A stretch of DNA of 64,000 bases from Methylophilaceae bacterium (GCA_018398995.1 CP073759.1:248001-312000); one strand, 5' to 3'; counted from the stretch's first letter, positions 1 through 10,553 are shown. The notes: generated by a model from the letters alone, not told the origin. Made by a program: numbers and translations.

Positions 1-2
1 AC

Positions 3-164
3 GATTATGAATGTGATTTATTGGTACTTGGTAAGCATGGGAAAAGTTTAACTGAAGCGCTTGTGCTCGGCAGTGTTACTAACGAGATTATTAACACCTG
101 TACACAAGATATATTGGTTATTACGCATCAAGAAAATCAATCACTTACCAGCTCACTACTCTAA
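3..164 (+). CDS. Universal stress protein, C-terminal end (partial)
   Basis: The reading frame is open from the window edge and ends at a TAA at 162-164, giving 53 residues. It carries the UspA nucleotide-binding signature G-x2-G-x9-G-S/T, seen as GKHGKSLTEALVLGSVT, followed by the final hydrophobic beta strand DILVI. UspA-domain proteins bind ATP or AMP in the cytoplasm and respond to stress; the specific role here is unknown. The stop overlaps the convergent Na/Pi transporter gene by 9 bases. The 5' part lies outside the window, so it cannot be said whether this is a single or tandem Usp domain protein. Confidence 0.8.
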   Translation, partial: DYECDLLVLGKHGKSLTEALVLGSVTNEIINTCTQDILVITHQENQSLTSSLL

Positions 165-1130
165 TGAATCTGCTGCTGCATCTTCATTGATAACTACGCT
201 ATTTTCTAACCAATATTGAATTTTTTGCCAGCAAAATGGTAATAAGATAAGCGCAATGATTGCAGCGGCCATATTAAAAACAGTATGCACTAATGCAACT
301 TGCTGTACCGGCATAAGACTGTTAGAGCCCAAAATGTAACTCACGATGGGCTGAAGTAAGGTTGCAAATAACAGGACACCCAGCATATTTAATACCGTGT
401 TCAACATTGCTAATTTTTTGGCAACGATATCTAATGCGCTACTTGCCATTAATGCTGTCGATGTTGTACCAACATTTGCCCCTGCTACCATCCATACAGC
501 TATTTCAGGCAAGACGAGTCCTTGTGAGACTAGTAGGACTGCCAAACCACTCACCACAGATGACGACTGTACCAAAGCAGTCAATAATGCGCCAATTAAC
601 AGCGCCACCACTGCGGAATTGAGCCAATAGTGTAAATCATTAATAATAGGCATCTGCGCAACTGGTGCTAGCGCTTGAGCAATAAGATCTAAAGCTAAAA
701 AAATCAATCCAAAATAAAAAATCGCCTTACCATAAGGTCGCCAAGGCCGTAATCCAAAAAATGACCACAAACCGCCAACTGTCAAAAATAAAGGCCCCAA
801 TCCCTCAATTTTCATGGCAACTAGCCATGAAGTTAAGGTTGTGCCAACATTAGCACCTATCATCACGGCAAATGCGCCGCGATGGGTTAATGCACTAGTG
901 TGGGCCAACCCAACAGCCATGGAGGTCACAGCAGACGAGGATTGCACTATTGCCGTACTCATCGCACCCACAAGCGCACCACGCCAGTCAGTACGTGTGA
1001 TTCGCTTTAAAAAGGCACGAAGTCTTTCTCCGCCTAATCTTGTCACTTCTTCTGAAAATGCAGCAAGTCCATGTAGAAATAACATAATGGCCGCCATGAC
1101 CGAAAAAAACCAGATTAAATTTGTGTGCAT
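156..1130 (-). CDS. Na+/phosphate cotransporter family membrane protein
   Basis: This 324-residue integral membrane protein has the two inverted QSSS repeats (QSSSAVT near residue 63 and QSSSVVS near residue 188), each followed by GANVGTT, which is the hallmark of the NptA/YjbB Na/Pi-cotransporter II-related family. About eight hydrophobic segments are visible. E. coli YjbB-type members have a C-terminal PhoU-like domain; here the protein stops after the last membrane segment, so it is the short form. The ATG is preceded by AGGTG. The gene follows the P-type ATPase with a 13-base gap on the same strand and is probably cotranscribed with it. Phosphate is the likely but unproven substrate. Confidence 0.85.
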   Translation of the reverse strand: MHTNLIWFFSVMAAIMLFLHGLAAFSEEVTRLGGERLRAFLKRITRTDWRGALVGAMSTAIVQSSSAVTSMAVGLAHTSALTHRGAFAVMIGANVGTTLTSWLVAMKIEGLGPLFLTVGGLWSFFGLRPWRPYGKAIFYFGLIFLALDLIAQALAPVAQMPIINDLHYWLNSAVVALLIGALLTALVQSSSVVSGLAVLLVSQGLVLPEIAVWMVAGANVGTTSTALMASSALDIVAKKLAMLNTVLNMLGVLLFATLLQPIVSYILGSNSLMPVQQVALVHTVFNMAAAIIALILLPFCWQKIQYWLENSVVINEDAAADSLE

Positions 1131-1143
1131 TTTTTCACCTAGT

Positions 1144-3831
1144 CTATATCACTGTCACTTTTAGTGCTCGCCATACCGCTTTTTCTACCTCTACTATTAG
1201 GAATTTTGCCAAGCCTAAGATGATAATAAATTGCCATGATGACCAATCTAGCGAGACGCTATTAAATAGTTGTTGTAAGGGGCTAGCATAAGTAAAAATC
1301 ATTTGAAAACTGATTAAAGCAATGCTCACCCAAAAAGCCACTCGGTTTGAAAAAAGCACATTCCAAGTAAGAGAAGATGCCGTAAAAAAGCGGACATTAA
1401 ATAAATAGACTAACTCACCAACGACTAACATATTAATTGCTGCTGTTCTTGCATAAGCAAGGGTTTGGCCACGGGCAAGTTCCCATTCAAATGTGGCAAA
1501 AGTCACCGCAACCATCAATAGACTCACAAATAAAATACGCGTACCTAATACTTTCGTTATCAGCGGTTCTGTGGGCGACCTTGGTTCGCGCTTCATAATA
1601 CCCTGTTCGGCTGATTCAAAAGCCAGCGCCAATGCCAAGGTAATTGCAGTGACCATATTGACCCAAAGAATTTGACTAGCAGTAATTGGCATAGCAATTC
1701 CAGCAAAAATAGCCAGTAATATAACCCCTGCTTGCCCGCCATTGGTAGGCAACATAAACAACAGTGATTTTTTGATATTGTCTAATACCACACGCCCTTC
1801 TCTGACGGCACGTGCAATGCTAGCAAAATTATCATCTGTCAATACTAAATCGGCTGCTTCACGCGCAGCATCGGTTCCTTTGTTTCCCATAGCGACGCCA
1901 ATATCAGCCGCCTTTATGGCTGGCGCATCATTGACACCGTCACCTGTCATTGCCACCAGCTCGCCTTGGGATCGCAATGCTGAGACTAATCTTAATTTAT
2001 GCTGTGGGCTTGCACGCGCAATCACATCAACATGATGGATCTTTTGCTGTAATTGAGCATCACTCAACGCGTCAATCATTGCCCCCGTTAACGTGAGCCT
2101 ATCTGAGAGTCCTAACTGCTTAGCAATTGCAGTTGCTGTGACTGCATGATCACCGGTAATCATCATCACGCGTAAACCTGCAGACTGGCAATCAGCGATA
2201 GCATCAATGGCTTCTTTACGTGGAGGATCTATCATGCCAACCATGCCTAATAACTCAAACCGCTGGGTAATATCCTCAATATTAAGCGCTGACTTATCAG
2301 CACTTACATCGCAACGTGCCAGTGCCAACACACGTTCGCCCTGACTTGCGGACGTTGCTATACGAGTTTTCCACATCTCGCGATTGATTGCCCCTTCAGC
2401 ATCATGAACGCAAAGATCAAGCACTTTCTCTGGCGCACCTTTTAGCAATATAAATGCGCCTCCATGGTGATTATGATGTAATGTTGCCATCAACTGAAGC
2501 TCAGATGAAAATGGAATCTCATCTACTCTAGGATAACGTTGATTCATATCCTTGGCATGCAGTTCGGCTTTATACGCAAGCGTTTGGAGCGCACCTTCGG
2601 TAGGGTCGCCAACCATATGCCAACAACCAACCTCATCCTGTTTTATCTCGGCATCATTACATAATATGGCACAAGTCAGTAAGGCATGTAATAACTTCTC
2701 TTCTGAGATGTCAACTGCTTCAGCTTGATTGAAAAAACCACCTTCTGGTGCATAACCTACGCCACTGACAGCAAGTGTCTTTGTGGGTAACATCACACTC
2801 ACTGCAGTCATTTCATTGCAGGTCAATGTGCCTGTTTTATCAGTACAAATCACAGTTACGGAGCCTAATGTTTCGACTGCTGGCAATCGGCGAATAATCG
2901 CTTTATTACTCGCCATTACTCGCGTTCCAATCGCCAGCACAATCGTTACAACAGCCGGCAGTCCTTCTGGAATTGCAGCAACAGACAAGCCAACAATCGC
3001 TAAAAATAATGCCAGCACAGGCATATCCATCACCCAATATCCATAGGCAAAAGTAACCATACCAATCAATAAAATAAATGCCGTTATTTGTTTTGCAAAG
3101 GTATCAAGGCGCCGAGTTAATGGTGTTGTTAGCGTTTGCACAGCACTGACTAATGTTCCAATCTTTCCAATTTCTGTCTGTTTGCCAGTCGCAATCACAA
3201 CCCCTCTCGCATGCCCCGTACTGACTAAAGTACCCGAATACACCATACAATGTCGGTCGCCAAGTGGTGACTCTAAATCTGTTTTCTCGGTCTGCTTTTG
3301 AATAGGAACTGACTCCCCAGTCAAAGCAGCTTCCATCACTTGACAGTTTTTCACCCAGATTAAACGCAGATCAGCCGGCACTTTATCCCCAGGTTCTAAC
3401 AAGACAATATCGCCAGGTACAAGTTGTTTTGCATCAATTTCAACATGCTGGAAATCCCGAATCACGCGGGCGCGTGTCGCCAGCATGCCACGAACCGCTT
3501 CTAATGCCTTCTCTGCTTTACCTTCTTGTACAAAGCCAATCATGGCATTAACCAGAACCACGGCAATAATCACGCCAGCATCCGCATAATCTTCTAATAA
3601 AAACGTGACCACCCCAGCCGCAAGCAGTAAATAAATAAGCGGATTATGAAACTGCAAAGCAAAACGCAAAAAAGGATGGGTATTTTTAGTGATAGGTAGA
3701 CTATTATTGCCGAAATAGTTTAATCGCTTGGTCACTTCAGACGCAGACAATCCATGTTCAGTCGCCTCAAGTGCTTTTAAAACCCCATCTATCGCTTGCG
3801 CGTGCACATTCTTACTTAAGTTATCCTGCAT
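1144..3831 (-). CDS. P2-type cation-transporting ATPase
   Basis: An 895-residue ion pump of the HAD superfamily. In order: an N-terminal cation-ATPase actuator-like region, TGES near residue 171 (dephosphorylation loop), PEGLP in M4 near 288, the phosphorylated Asp in CDKTGTLT near 331, and GDGVND in the P domain. M5 reads PTNGGQAG and M6 reads NMVTA, where Ca2+ pumps of the SERCA type have NVGE and NLVTD; two Ca2+ site I carboxylates are therefore replaced, and Ca2+ specificity should not be assumed. An in-frame TTG at 3843 would add four residues, but the ATG at 3831 has GGAG about seven bases upstream and was chosen. It is likely cotranscribed with the downstream Na/Pi transporter. Confidence 0.85.
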   Translation of the reverse strand: MQDNLSKNVHAQAIDGVLKALEATEHGLSASEVTKRLNYFGNNSLPITKNTHPFLRFALQFHNPLIYLLLAAGVVTFLLEDYADAGVIIAVVLVNAMIGFVQEGKAEKALEAVRGMLATRARVIRDFQHVEIDAKQLVPGDIVLLEPGDKVPADLRLIWVKNCQVMEAALTGESVPIQKQTEKTDLESPLGDRHCMVYSGTLVSTGHARGVVIATGKQTEIGKIGTLVSAVQTLTTPLTRRLDTFAKQITAFILLIGMVTFAYGYWVMDMPVLALFLAIVGLSVAAIPEGLPAVVTIVLAIGTRVMASNKAIIRRLPAVETLGSVTVICTDKTGTLTCNEMTAVSVMLPTKTLAVSGVGYAPEGGFFNQAEAVDISEEKLLHALLTCAILCNDAEIKQDEVGCWHMVGDPTEGALQTLAYKAELHAKDMNQRYPRVDEIPFSSELQLMATLHHNHHGGAFILLKGAPEKVLDLCVHDAEGAINREMWKTRIATSASQGERVLALARCDVSADKSALNIEDITQRFELLGMVGMIDPPRKEAIDAIADCQSAGLRVMMITGDHAVTATAIAKQLGLSDRLTLTGAMIDALSDAQLQQKIHHVDVIARASPQHKLRLVSALRSQGELVAMTGDGVNDAPAIKAADIGVAMGNKGTDAAREAADLVLTDDNFASIARAVREGRVVLDNIKKSLLFMLPTNGGQAGVILLAIFAGIAMPITASQILWVNMVTAITLALALAFESAEQGIMKREPRSPTEPLITKVLGTRILFVSLLMVAVTFATFEWELARGQTLAYARTAAINMLVVGELVYLFNVRFFTASSLTWNVLFSNRVAFWVSIALISFQMIFTYASPLQQLFNSVSLDWSSWQFIIILGLAKFLIVEVEKAVWRALKVTVI

Positions 3832-4088
3832 ATTAAACTCCAACTCTCGTACTAATATCTTTGGGTTGATAGAAACATCATCAACTTAAATGTCTTGTTA
3901 GAAATGATAATAACATCAATATGTTACAAGATTGACTTAAAACAAAAAAGACGTGATTGCTTATATGATTAATCGAATAAACTGAATCAATTTTTTACAT
4001 AAATTAAGAATTCAAGCAATGACGTAGACTTACATTTACGCTAAAATACCTTAATTATTTACTCAAGAATTATCGCAAGGACTATCGA

Positions 4089-5177
4089 ATGGCAATTACT
4101 GAACTACATGTTCAATCGGCACTACAATTATGTGTAGACCCAAATACAGGAAAAGATTTTATTAGCAGTAAATCTGCCAAAAATATCCAAATACAAGATA
4201 ACCATATCAGCTTGGACATCATTCTTGGCTACCCCGCTAAAAGCGTATTTGATGACATCAAAACATTGGTGGCCAATGCATTAAAAGCATTAGATGGGGT
4301 AGATAAGGTGACAGTTAATATTGGCAGCCGCATTGTTTCGCATAAAGTACAACAAGGCGTTAATTTATTGCCGAATGTAAAAAACGTGATTGCTGTTGCT
4401 TCAGGTAAAGGCGGTGTCGGCAAGTCAACAACATCCGTCAACCTAGCACTTGCACTGGCAGCAGAAGGCGCAACAGTTGGTTTGTTAGATGCTGATATTT
4501 ACGGGCCCAGTCAACCGCAAATGTTAGGATTGAGCGGTCGCCCAGACAGTGCCGATGGCAAAAGCATAGAACCGATGGAAGCCTATGGTATTCAAGCCAT
4601 GAGTATTGGCTTTTTAGTCGATACGGATACGCCGATGGTATGGCGTGGGCCAATGGTGACTGGTGCTTTAGAACAATTACTTCGCGACACTAAATGGCGT
4701 GATTTAGATTACTTAGTCATTGATTTACCACCCGGCACTGGTGATATTCAACTCACACTTGCGCAAAAAATACCTGTAACGGGCGCGATTATTGTAACCA
4801 CACCACAAGATATTGCATTGCTCGACGCGCGCAAAGGCTTAAAAATGTTTGAGAAGGTTGGTATTCCTATTTTAGGTATTGTCGAAAATATGAGCACACA
4901 CATTTGTAGCAACTGTGGACACGAAGAACATATCTTTGGTGCAGGCGGTGGTGCGTCTATGTGCAAAGACTATCATGTCGATTTGCTCGGCAGCTTGCCG
5001 CTTGATATTAAAATCCGTGAACAAGCTGACAATGGCAAACCAACGGTTGTTGCAGAACCAGATAGCGCGATTGCGACCACCTACAAATCAATTGCACGCC
5101 AATCAGCCATTAAAATTGCCAATGCAGGCTTAGACCATAGCAGTAAGTTTCCAAATATTGTCATTCAGAATACCTGA
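4089..5177 (+). CDS. apbC: Iron-sulfur cluster carrier protein Mrp/ApbC
   Basis: A 362-residue MinD/NBP35-family P-loop ATPase that binds and hands on [4Fe-4S] clusters in the cytoplasm. An N-terminal DUF59/MIP18-type domain (about residues 5-85) precedes a deviant Walker A, SGKGGVGKST (residues 105-114), a DxxLxDADIYGPSQP stretch, and the metal-binding CSNC pair (in HICSNCGHEEH). Length is typical. The ATG has AAGGA upstream. The gene is monocistronic, ending at a strong hairpin that also serves the convergent pgl. In related betaproteobacteria apbC is, from memory, often next to dcd; here pgl and zwf sit between them. Confidence 0.95.
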   Translation: MAITELHVQSALQLCVDPNTGKDFISSKSAKNIQIQDNHISLDIILGYPAKSVFDDIKTLVANALKALDGVDKVTVNIGSRIVSHKVQQGVNLLPNVKNVIAVASGKGGVGKSTTSVNLALALAAEGATVGLLDADIYGPSQPQMLGLSGRPDSADGKSIEPMEAYGIQAMSIGFLVDTDTPMVWRGPMVTGALEQLLRDTKWRDLDYLVIDLPPGTGDIQLTLAQKIPVTGAIIVTTPQDIALLDARKGLKMFEKVGIPILGIVENMSTHICSNCGHEEHIFGAGGGASMCKDYHVDLLGSLPLDIKIREQADNGKPTVVAEPDSAIATTYKSIARQSAIKIANAGLDHSSKFPNIVIQNT

Positions 5178-5210
5178 GAAACAATCTAAAATAAGCAACC
5201 ATCATCAATA

Positions 5211-5236
5211 AAAAAGCGCCGAGTAGGCGCTTTTTT
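5211..5236. terminator. Bidirectional intrinsic terminator between apbC and pgl
   Basis: A perfect 10-bp stem AAAAAGCGCC/GGCGCTTTTT with a 5-base loop. It gives a T-run on either strand, so it can end transcripts of both convergent genes. Confidence 0.9.
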
Positions 5237-5254
5237 ATTATCAACCAACTTGTT

Positions 5255-5941
5255 TTAATTCAATGTAACCCCGAAACAATATACATCTGCACCATTTTCC
5301 CCTGTAATTAAGGTAGCTGGAATGGCGACACCATTGCGCCAATGATCGACGGCTTCTTGTTTACCAGCACCTGTTACTAAAAACATCACTTCATGTGTTT
5401 GGTTTAAACGATTTTGGCTAATAGTAATGCGATCTGCTGGTGGTTTAGGCGCATCAAATACAGGTACGGCATCGGCGCTATTATCAACTGCTTGGTTAGG
5501 GAATAAACTGGCCGTATGTCCGTCTTCACCCAAGCCTAAAATCACCAAATCAAAGGTACGCACATCTTTTAATGTTGCTGCATAGGCTTTTGCACCTGCC
5601 ACATTGCCAAGTTCTGCCGGAATGTCATGAATCTGCTGCTCAGGAATCGCGACTTTACTTAACCAGGCATCACGCGCCATTTTGCTATTACGCTCGATAT
5701 GGTCAGCGGGCAAACAACGATCGTCATTATGATAAACATGCCAATTTTTCCAATCCGCTTGTTGCTCACTTAATAATTGATAAACTGCTTTAGGTGTACT
5801 GCCACCGGCTAGCACAATATAAAAGCTGCCATATTGTTTGATGGCTACGTCTGCCGCTTGTAAAATTCTAGTGGTAGCCGCTTGATTAATTGCATCTTGT
5901 GAATCAAAAGCATGCCAACGGGTAGCTGATTGGAGCGTCAT
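5255..5941 (-). CDS. pgl: 6-phosphogluconolactonase
   Basis: A 228-residue enzyme of the NagB/SugarP isomerase fold that hydrolyses 6-phosphogluconolactone to 6-phosphogluconate. Visible family motifs are LAGGSTPKAVYQLL near residue 45, the HNDDRCLP strand-loop near 71, and LGLGEDGHTASLFP near 135, which holds the catalytic Asp-Gly-His region. It is transcribed divergently from zwf, whose product makes its substrate, with a 98-base shared promoter region. In methylotrophs with the RuMP cycle the two steps lead to NAD(P)H and CO2 release from formaldehyde-derived hexose phosphate. Confidence 0.95.
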   Translation of the reverse strand: MTLQSATRWHAFDSQDAINQAATTRILQAADVAIKQYGSFYIVLAGGSTPKAVYQLLSEQQADWKNWHVYHNDDRCLPADHIERNSKMARDAWLSKVAIPEQQIHDIPAELGNVAGAKAYAATLKDVRTFDLVILGLGEDGHTASLFPNQAVDNSADAVPVFDAPKPPADRITISQNRLNQTHEVMFLVTGAGKQEAVDHWRNGVAIPATLITGENGADVYCFGVTLN

Positions 5942-6039
5942 ATTACAAAAAACCTTACATTTTATTATCGGAGATGATTAAGTCATGCGATTGCATTTGC
6001 TATAATTATACTTGTTCTTACACAATTATCGGCTGAAAA

Positions 6040-7533
6040 ATGACTAAAAAAATTGATCCTTGCACGCTTGTGCTCTTTGGTGCTAGCGGAAACTTGTCTC
6101 GCGTCAAACTCATGCCAGGCTTATATCGCCTAGATTCACTTGGCAGATTACCTGATGATATGAAGATTTTATCGGTTGGCAGGTCGCCAGTGTCACATGC
6201 CGATTGGCAAGCAGAAGTGCGTAAAATGTTAGAAGCAAAATTTTATAATGGCCTTGATGAAGCTGTGTTCAAACGTTTTATTGCGCGTAACTATTATCAA
6301 GAGAATGGTTCTGATGATCCTGATGCGATGAAAAAATTAGCAACGCGTTTAAATGATGCAAGTATTTTTCCACAAAACTTTGCTTTTTTCCTCTCTATTC
6401 GCCCTGTTGATTTTGCACCAGTAGTTGAACAGTTAGCATCGGTTGGCTTAACTGATGACAGCAAATACTGGCGACGCGTGCTAATAGAGAAGCCATTTGG
6501 CACCAACTTAGAAAAAGCACAAGCGTTGCAAGCCTCCATTACGCAACACTTGAAAGAAGAGCAAATCTACCGTATTGATCATTATTTGGGTAAAGCGGCT
6601 TTACAAAACATTATGCTGACTCGCTTTGCCAATCATATGCTTGAACCGCTTTGGAATAACGCGCATATTGACCACGTGCAAATCACCAACAACGAAACAC
6701 TTGGTGTTGGCGACCGGACAGAATTTTACGATAGCACTGGTGCCTTGCGTGATATGGCACAAAGCCATTTATTACAAACGTTGGCATTAGTCGCCATGGA
6801 AAAACCTGCTGATTTTAATCCTGACAGCATACGTGCAGAAAAGATTAAACTATTACAGTCTATTCGCCCGATTGATACTGCTCATCTCGATAAGCAAGCT
6901 TTCCGCGCGCAATATAAAGAAGGTCATGTACCAGCACGTGACGGCCACTCAGAGCATGTAAAAGGTTATCTTGATGAGCTAGGCAAAGCAAGTTCCGTTG
7001 AAACTTACGCTGCTATTAAATTATTTATCGATAATCCACGTTGGAAAGGCGTGCCATTTTACGTGCGTACCGCAAAACGTATGCATGAAGGCAGCACCGC
7101 TATTTCTATTCGCTTTAAAAAAGCACCGATGGAACTCAAAGAAGGTCAACAACAAAACTGGCTCATTCTCAGTATTCAACCAAAAGAAAGTATTAAGCTT
7201 GAAATTCAAACCAAAGTACCTGGATTAGACATTGCAACACGCGCAATCAGCATGGATGGTCAACTTCGCCAAGCGTCTGATGATAGTGTTGATTCATATG
7301 AAACTTTGTTACTTAATTTGATGGAAGGCGATGCTTCCTTATTCTTACATATTGATGAGGTGCAAGCACAATGGAAACTGATTGATCCCATTGTTAAAAC
7401 TTGGGCCGCTGATAAAACCCCAGTCCATCAATACCCTGCTGGTAGCCGCGACCCTAAAGAGTCAAGTGTCATTTTTGAATCAGAAGATCAGTTCTGGCGC
7501 TATAGCATTGAATTAGGTGGCGATCAGCACTAA
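6040..7533 (+). CDS. zwf: Glucose-6-phosphate 1-dehydrogenase
   Basis: A 497-residue NAD(P)+-dependent dehydrogenase that opens the oxidative pentose/RuMP cycle. The N-terminal dinucleotide fold reads FGASGNLSRVKL (residues 13-24), and the substrate site RIDHYLGK lies near 178-185. Two positions depart from the usual consensus: GASGD is GASGN, and the Glu that normally follows RIDHYLGK is Ala. The catalytic Asp-His and Lys of that motif are kept, as is the EKPFG loop, so activity is expected but cofactor preference may differ. A TATAAT at 6001-6006 is a plausible -10 box. The gene is divergent from pgl and ends at its own hairpin terminator. Confidence 0.93.
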   Translation: MTKKIDPCTLVLFGASGNLSRVKLMPGLYRLDSLGRLPDDMKILSVGRSPVSHADWQAEVRKMLEAKFYNGLDEAVFKRFIARNYYQENGSDDPDAMKKLATRLNDASIFPQNFAFFLSIRPVDFAPVVEQLASVGLTDDSKYWRRVLIEKPFGTNLEKAQALQASITQHLKEEQIYRIDHYLGKAALQNIMLTRFANHMLEPLWNNAHIDHVQITNNETLGVGDRTEFYDSTGALRDMAQSHLLQTLALVAMEKPADFNPDSIRAEKIKLLQSIRPIDTAHLDKQAFRAQYKEGHVPARDGHSEHVKGYLDELGKASSVETYAAIKLFIDNPRWKGVPFYVRTAKRMHEGSTAISIRFKKAPMELKEGQQQNWLILSIQPKESIKLEIQTKVPGLDIATRAISMDGQLRQASDDSVDSYETLLLNLMEGDASLFLHIDEVQAQWKLIDPIVKTWAADKTPVHQYPAGSRDPKESSVIFESEDQFWRYSIELGGDQH

Positions 7534-7612
7534 ATGACTCAAGAAATTACGAGCGATAAGTATTAAAAAGTTATCAAGCAATTACTTTTTATTGTTATGA
7601 TTGTCACTCATG

Positions 7613-7637
7613 AAAAGCGGAGTTAAACTCCGCTTTT
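7613..7637 (+). terminator. Intrinsic terminator after zwf
   Basis: An 11-bp perfect stem (AAAAGCGGAGT/ACTCCGCTTTT) with a three-base loop, 80 bases after the zwf stop and followed by a T-rich run. Confidence 0.9.
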
Positions 7638-7707
7638 TATCTAATGCGCGTTATCAAATAACGCAAAAGCTTCATTTACAAACTAAACACATTAATTAGG
7701 CAAAACA

Positions 7708-8283
7708 ATGAGCATTAAATCAGACAAGTGGATACGTAAAATGGCGGAGCAACACGGCATGATAGAGCCGTTTGAACCGAATCAAGTAAAACTTAGCCCA
7801 ACAGGCGAGCGCATGGTGTCATACGGCACATCAAGTTATGGCTATGACATTCGCTGCTCTAGAGAATTTAAGCTGTTCACCAACATCAATAGTACCATTG
7901 TGGATCCAAAAAACTTTGATCCTAATTCGTTTGTTGAGGTGGAAGAAGATTTTTGTATTATCCCACCTAATTCATTTGCACTCGCTCGTACGGTGGAGTA
8001 CTTCCGCATTCCGCGCAATGTATTAACAGTTTGCTTAGGCAAATCAACTTATGCGCGTTGCGGCATTATTGTCAATGTCACGCCATTTGAACCAGAGTGG
8101 GAAGGCTACGTCACCCTAGAGTTTAGCAATACCACACCGTTGCCTGCTAAAATTTATGCAAATGAAGGTTGTGCGCAAGTATTATTTTTTGAAGCAGATG
8201 CCGATGACGTTTGCGAAACAAGTTATAAAGACCGCGGCGGGAAATACCAAGGGCAAGTTGGCGTTACATTACCAAAAACTTAG
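7708..8283 (+). CDS. dcd: dCTP deaminase
   Basis: A 191-residue member of the dUTPase/dCTP deaminase trimer fold that converts dCTP to dUTP, the first step towards dTMP. Family motifs include [10 protein letters not shown] near residue 41, the [12 protein letters not shown] loop near 110 (with the nucleotide-binding Ser/Arg), and [18 protein letters not shown] with the catalytic Glu around residue 138. Length matches the E. coli-type enzyme rather than the bifunctional archaeal one. It lies 22 bases before the large decarboxylase gene on the same strand and probably shares its transcript. ThyA, further along the same dTMP route, is encoded about 3 kb away. Confidence 0.95.
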   Translation: MSIKSDKWIRKMAEQHGMIEPFEPNQVKLSPTGERMVSYGTSSYGYDIRCSREFKLFTNINSTIVDPKNFDPNSFVEVEEDFCIIPPNSFALARTVEYFRIPRNVLTVCLGKSTYARCGIIVNVTPFEPEWEGYVTLEFSNTTPLPAKIYANEGCAQVLFFEADADDVCETSYKDRGGKYQGQVGVTLPKT

Positions 8284-8305
8284 CAATTAAAATTAGGCTG
8301 GACAC

Positions 8306-10546
8306 ATGAAATTTAGATTCCCAATTGTCATTATTGATGAAGATTTCCGAACCGATAACTCTTCCGGTTTGGGTATTCGCGTATTAGCAAAAGCCATTGA
8401 AGATGAAGGCACTGAAGTATTAGGCGTTACCAGCTACGGAGATTTAGCCTCTTTTGCCCAGCAGCAAAGTCGCGCATCTGCCTTTATTTTGTCGATTGAC
8501 GATGAGGAAATTGTAGAAGAGAAACCTGAAGCAATTGAAACCTTACGTTCATTTGTGAAAGAAATTCGCTACCGCAATGATGATATTCCTATCTTTTTAC
8601 ATGGTGAAACGCGAACTAGCCGCCATATTCCCAATGATGTACTGCGTGAGTTACATGGCTTTGTGCATATGTACGAAGATACGCCAGAATTTATTGCCCG
8701 CTTGATTATTCGTGAAGCTAAAACCTATCTTGAGGGTTTGCCACCACCATTTTTCAAAGCACTCACACATTATGCTGCTGATGGCTCTTATTCATGGCAT
8801 TGTCCTGGCCACTCTGGCGGCGTTGCATTTTTAAAATCACCAGTCGGTCAAATGTTCCACCAGTTCTTTGGTGAGAACATGCTACGTGCCGATGTGTGCA
8901 ATGCGGTTGATGAGCTCGGTCAACTGTTAGACCATACAGGCCCAATTGCTGCATCGGAGCAAAACGCCGCGCGTATTTACCATTGCGACCATCTTTACTT
9001 TGTGACTAACGGCACCTCAACTTCCAACAAAATTGTTTGGAACTCAACCGTAGCGCCTGGTGACATTGTGGTGGTTGACCGCAATTGCCACAAATCCATC
9101 TTGCATGCCATTATTATGACAGGGGCAATTCCCGTCTTTTTGATGCCTACACGTAACCACTTTGGCATTATTGGACCGATACCAAAAAGTGAATTTACTT
9201 GGGAAAATATTCAAAAGAAAATCGAACAAAATCCATTCATAACAGATAAAAAAGCAAAACCACGTGTATTAACCATCACCCAATCAACCTATGACGGCGT
9301 GCTATACAATGTCGAAGAAATTAAAGAGATGCTTGATGGCAAAATCGATACATTGCACTTTGATGAAGCTTGGCTACCACATGCCACCTTCCATGATTTT
9401 TATGGTGATTATCATGCTATTGGTGAAGAAAGACCGCGTTGTAAAGAGTCCATGGTATTTTCAACGCAATCCACACACAAACTCCTCGCTGGCTTAAGTC
9501 AAGCCTCACAGATTCTAGTTGAAGATGCGATTAATAATAAGCTTGATCGTGATGTATTTAATGAAGCCTACTTAATGCATACCTCAACCAGCCCGCAATA
9601 TTCAATTGTAGCAAGTTGCGATGTAGCTGCCGCCATGATGGAAGCACCAGGTGGAAAAGTATTGGTTGAAGAATCTATTATGGAAGCACTCGATTTCCGC
9701 CGCGCAATGCGCAAAGTAGATGAAGAATGGGGTGCCGATTGGTGGTTTAAAGTATGGGGACCAGACGATTTATCAGAAGAAGGCATTGAAGAGCGTGACG
9801 CATGGATGTTAAAAGCCAATGAAGATTGGCACGATTTCGGCGATTTAGCTGAAGGCTTTAACATGCTTGACCCAATTAAAGCGACTATTATTACACCAGG
9901 CTTGGATATACAGGGCACATTCTCTGATAAATTTGGCATCCCGGCTGCCATCGTGACTAAATACTTGGCCGAGCATGGTGTGATTGTAGAAAAAACCGGT
10001 TTATATTCGTTCTTTATCATGTTTACTATTGGTATTACAAAAGGTCGATGGAATACCATGGTTGCCGCGCTACAGCAATTTAAAGATGACTACGACAAAA
10101 ATCAGCCCATTTGGAAAGTATTGCCTGAGTTTGCCCAAAAACAGCCACTATACGAACGCTTAGGCTTGCGTGATTTATGTACACAAATCCACGATGTGTA
10201 TAAAGCCAATGACATTGCTCGACTGACCACTGATATGTATTTGTCAGATATGGTGCCTGCGATGAAACCAACGGATGCTTTTGCTAAAATGGCCCATCGT
10301 GATATTGATCGTGTCGCTATCGATAACTTAGAAGGCCGCACAACGGCTGTCTTATTAACACCTTATCCCCCAGGCATTCCATTGCTAATTCCGGGCGAGC
10401 AATTTAATAAGGTGATTATTGATTATCTTAAATTCGCACGGGTTTTTAATGAGCGTTTCCCGGGCTTTGAAACAGACGTACATGGTTTAGTAAAAGAAAT
10501 CATCAACGGCAAAGCCATTTATTATGTCGATTGTGTGCGTGTTTAA
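8306..10546 (+). CDS. Arginine/lysine/ornithine decarboxylase (PLP, fold I)
   Basis: A 746-residue PLP-dependent basic amino acid decarboxylase. Residues 1 to about 130 form the receiver-like N-terminal wing domain of the inducible LdcI/AdiA/SpeF family. The PLP domain shows CPGHSGG near 171, NGTSTSNK near 234, and the Schiff-base lysine in STQSTHKLLAG near residue 395. The C-terminal domain ends with a typical LTPYPPGIPLLIPGE motif. Size and motifs are characteristic of the family, but substrate (Arg, Lys or Orn) cannot be fixed from sequence by eye; a constitutive role in polyamine supply is as likely as acid resistance. It ends 7 bases before the convergent folA. Confidence 0.9.
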   Translation: MKFRFPIVIIDEDFRTDNSSGLGIRVLAKAIEDEGTEVLGVTSYGDLASFAQQQSRASAFILSIDDEEIVEEKPEAIETLRSFVKEIRYRNDDIPIFLHGETRTSRHIPNDVLRELHGFVHMYEDTPEFIARLIIREAKTYLEGLPPPFFKALTHYAADGSYSWHCPGHSGGVAFLKSPVGQMFHQFFGENMLRADVCNAVDELGQLLDHTGPIAASEQNAARIYHCDHLYFVTNGTSTSNKIVWNSTVAPGDIVVVDRNCHKSILHAIIMTGAIPVFLMPTRNHFGIIGPIPKSEFTWENIQKKIEQNPFITDKKAKPRVLTITQSTYDGVLYNVEEIKEMLDGKIDTLHFDEAWLPHATFHDFYGDYHAIGEERPRCKESMVFSTQSTHKLLAGLSQASQILVEDAINNKLDRDVFNEAYLMHTSTSPQYSIVASCDVAAAMMEAPGGKVLVEESIMEALDFRRAMRKVDEEWGADWWFKVWGPDDLSEEGIEERDAWMLKANEDWHDFGDLAEGFNMLDPIKATIITPGLDIQGTFSDKFGIPAAIVTKYLAEHGVIVEKTGLYSFFIMFTIGITKGRWNTMVAALQQFKDDYDKNQPIWKVLPEFAQKQPLYERLGLRDLCTQIHDVYKANDIARLTTDMYLSDMVPAMKPTDAFAKMAHRDIDRVAIDNLEGRTTAVLLTPYPPGIPLLIPGEQFNKVIIDYLKFARVFNERFPGFETDVHGLVKEIINGKAIYYVDCVRV

Positions 10547-10553
10547 ACACTGA

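Noticed and set aside
3865-3885. GTTGAT-N9-ATCAAC dyad between the P-type ATPase and apbC
   Set aside because: Six-base arms with a nine-base spacer are expected by chance at this AT content.
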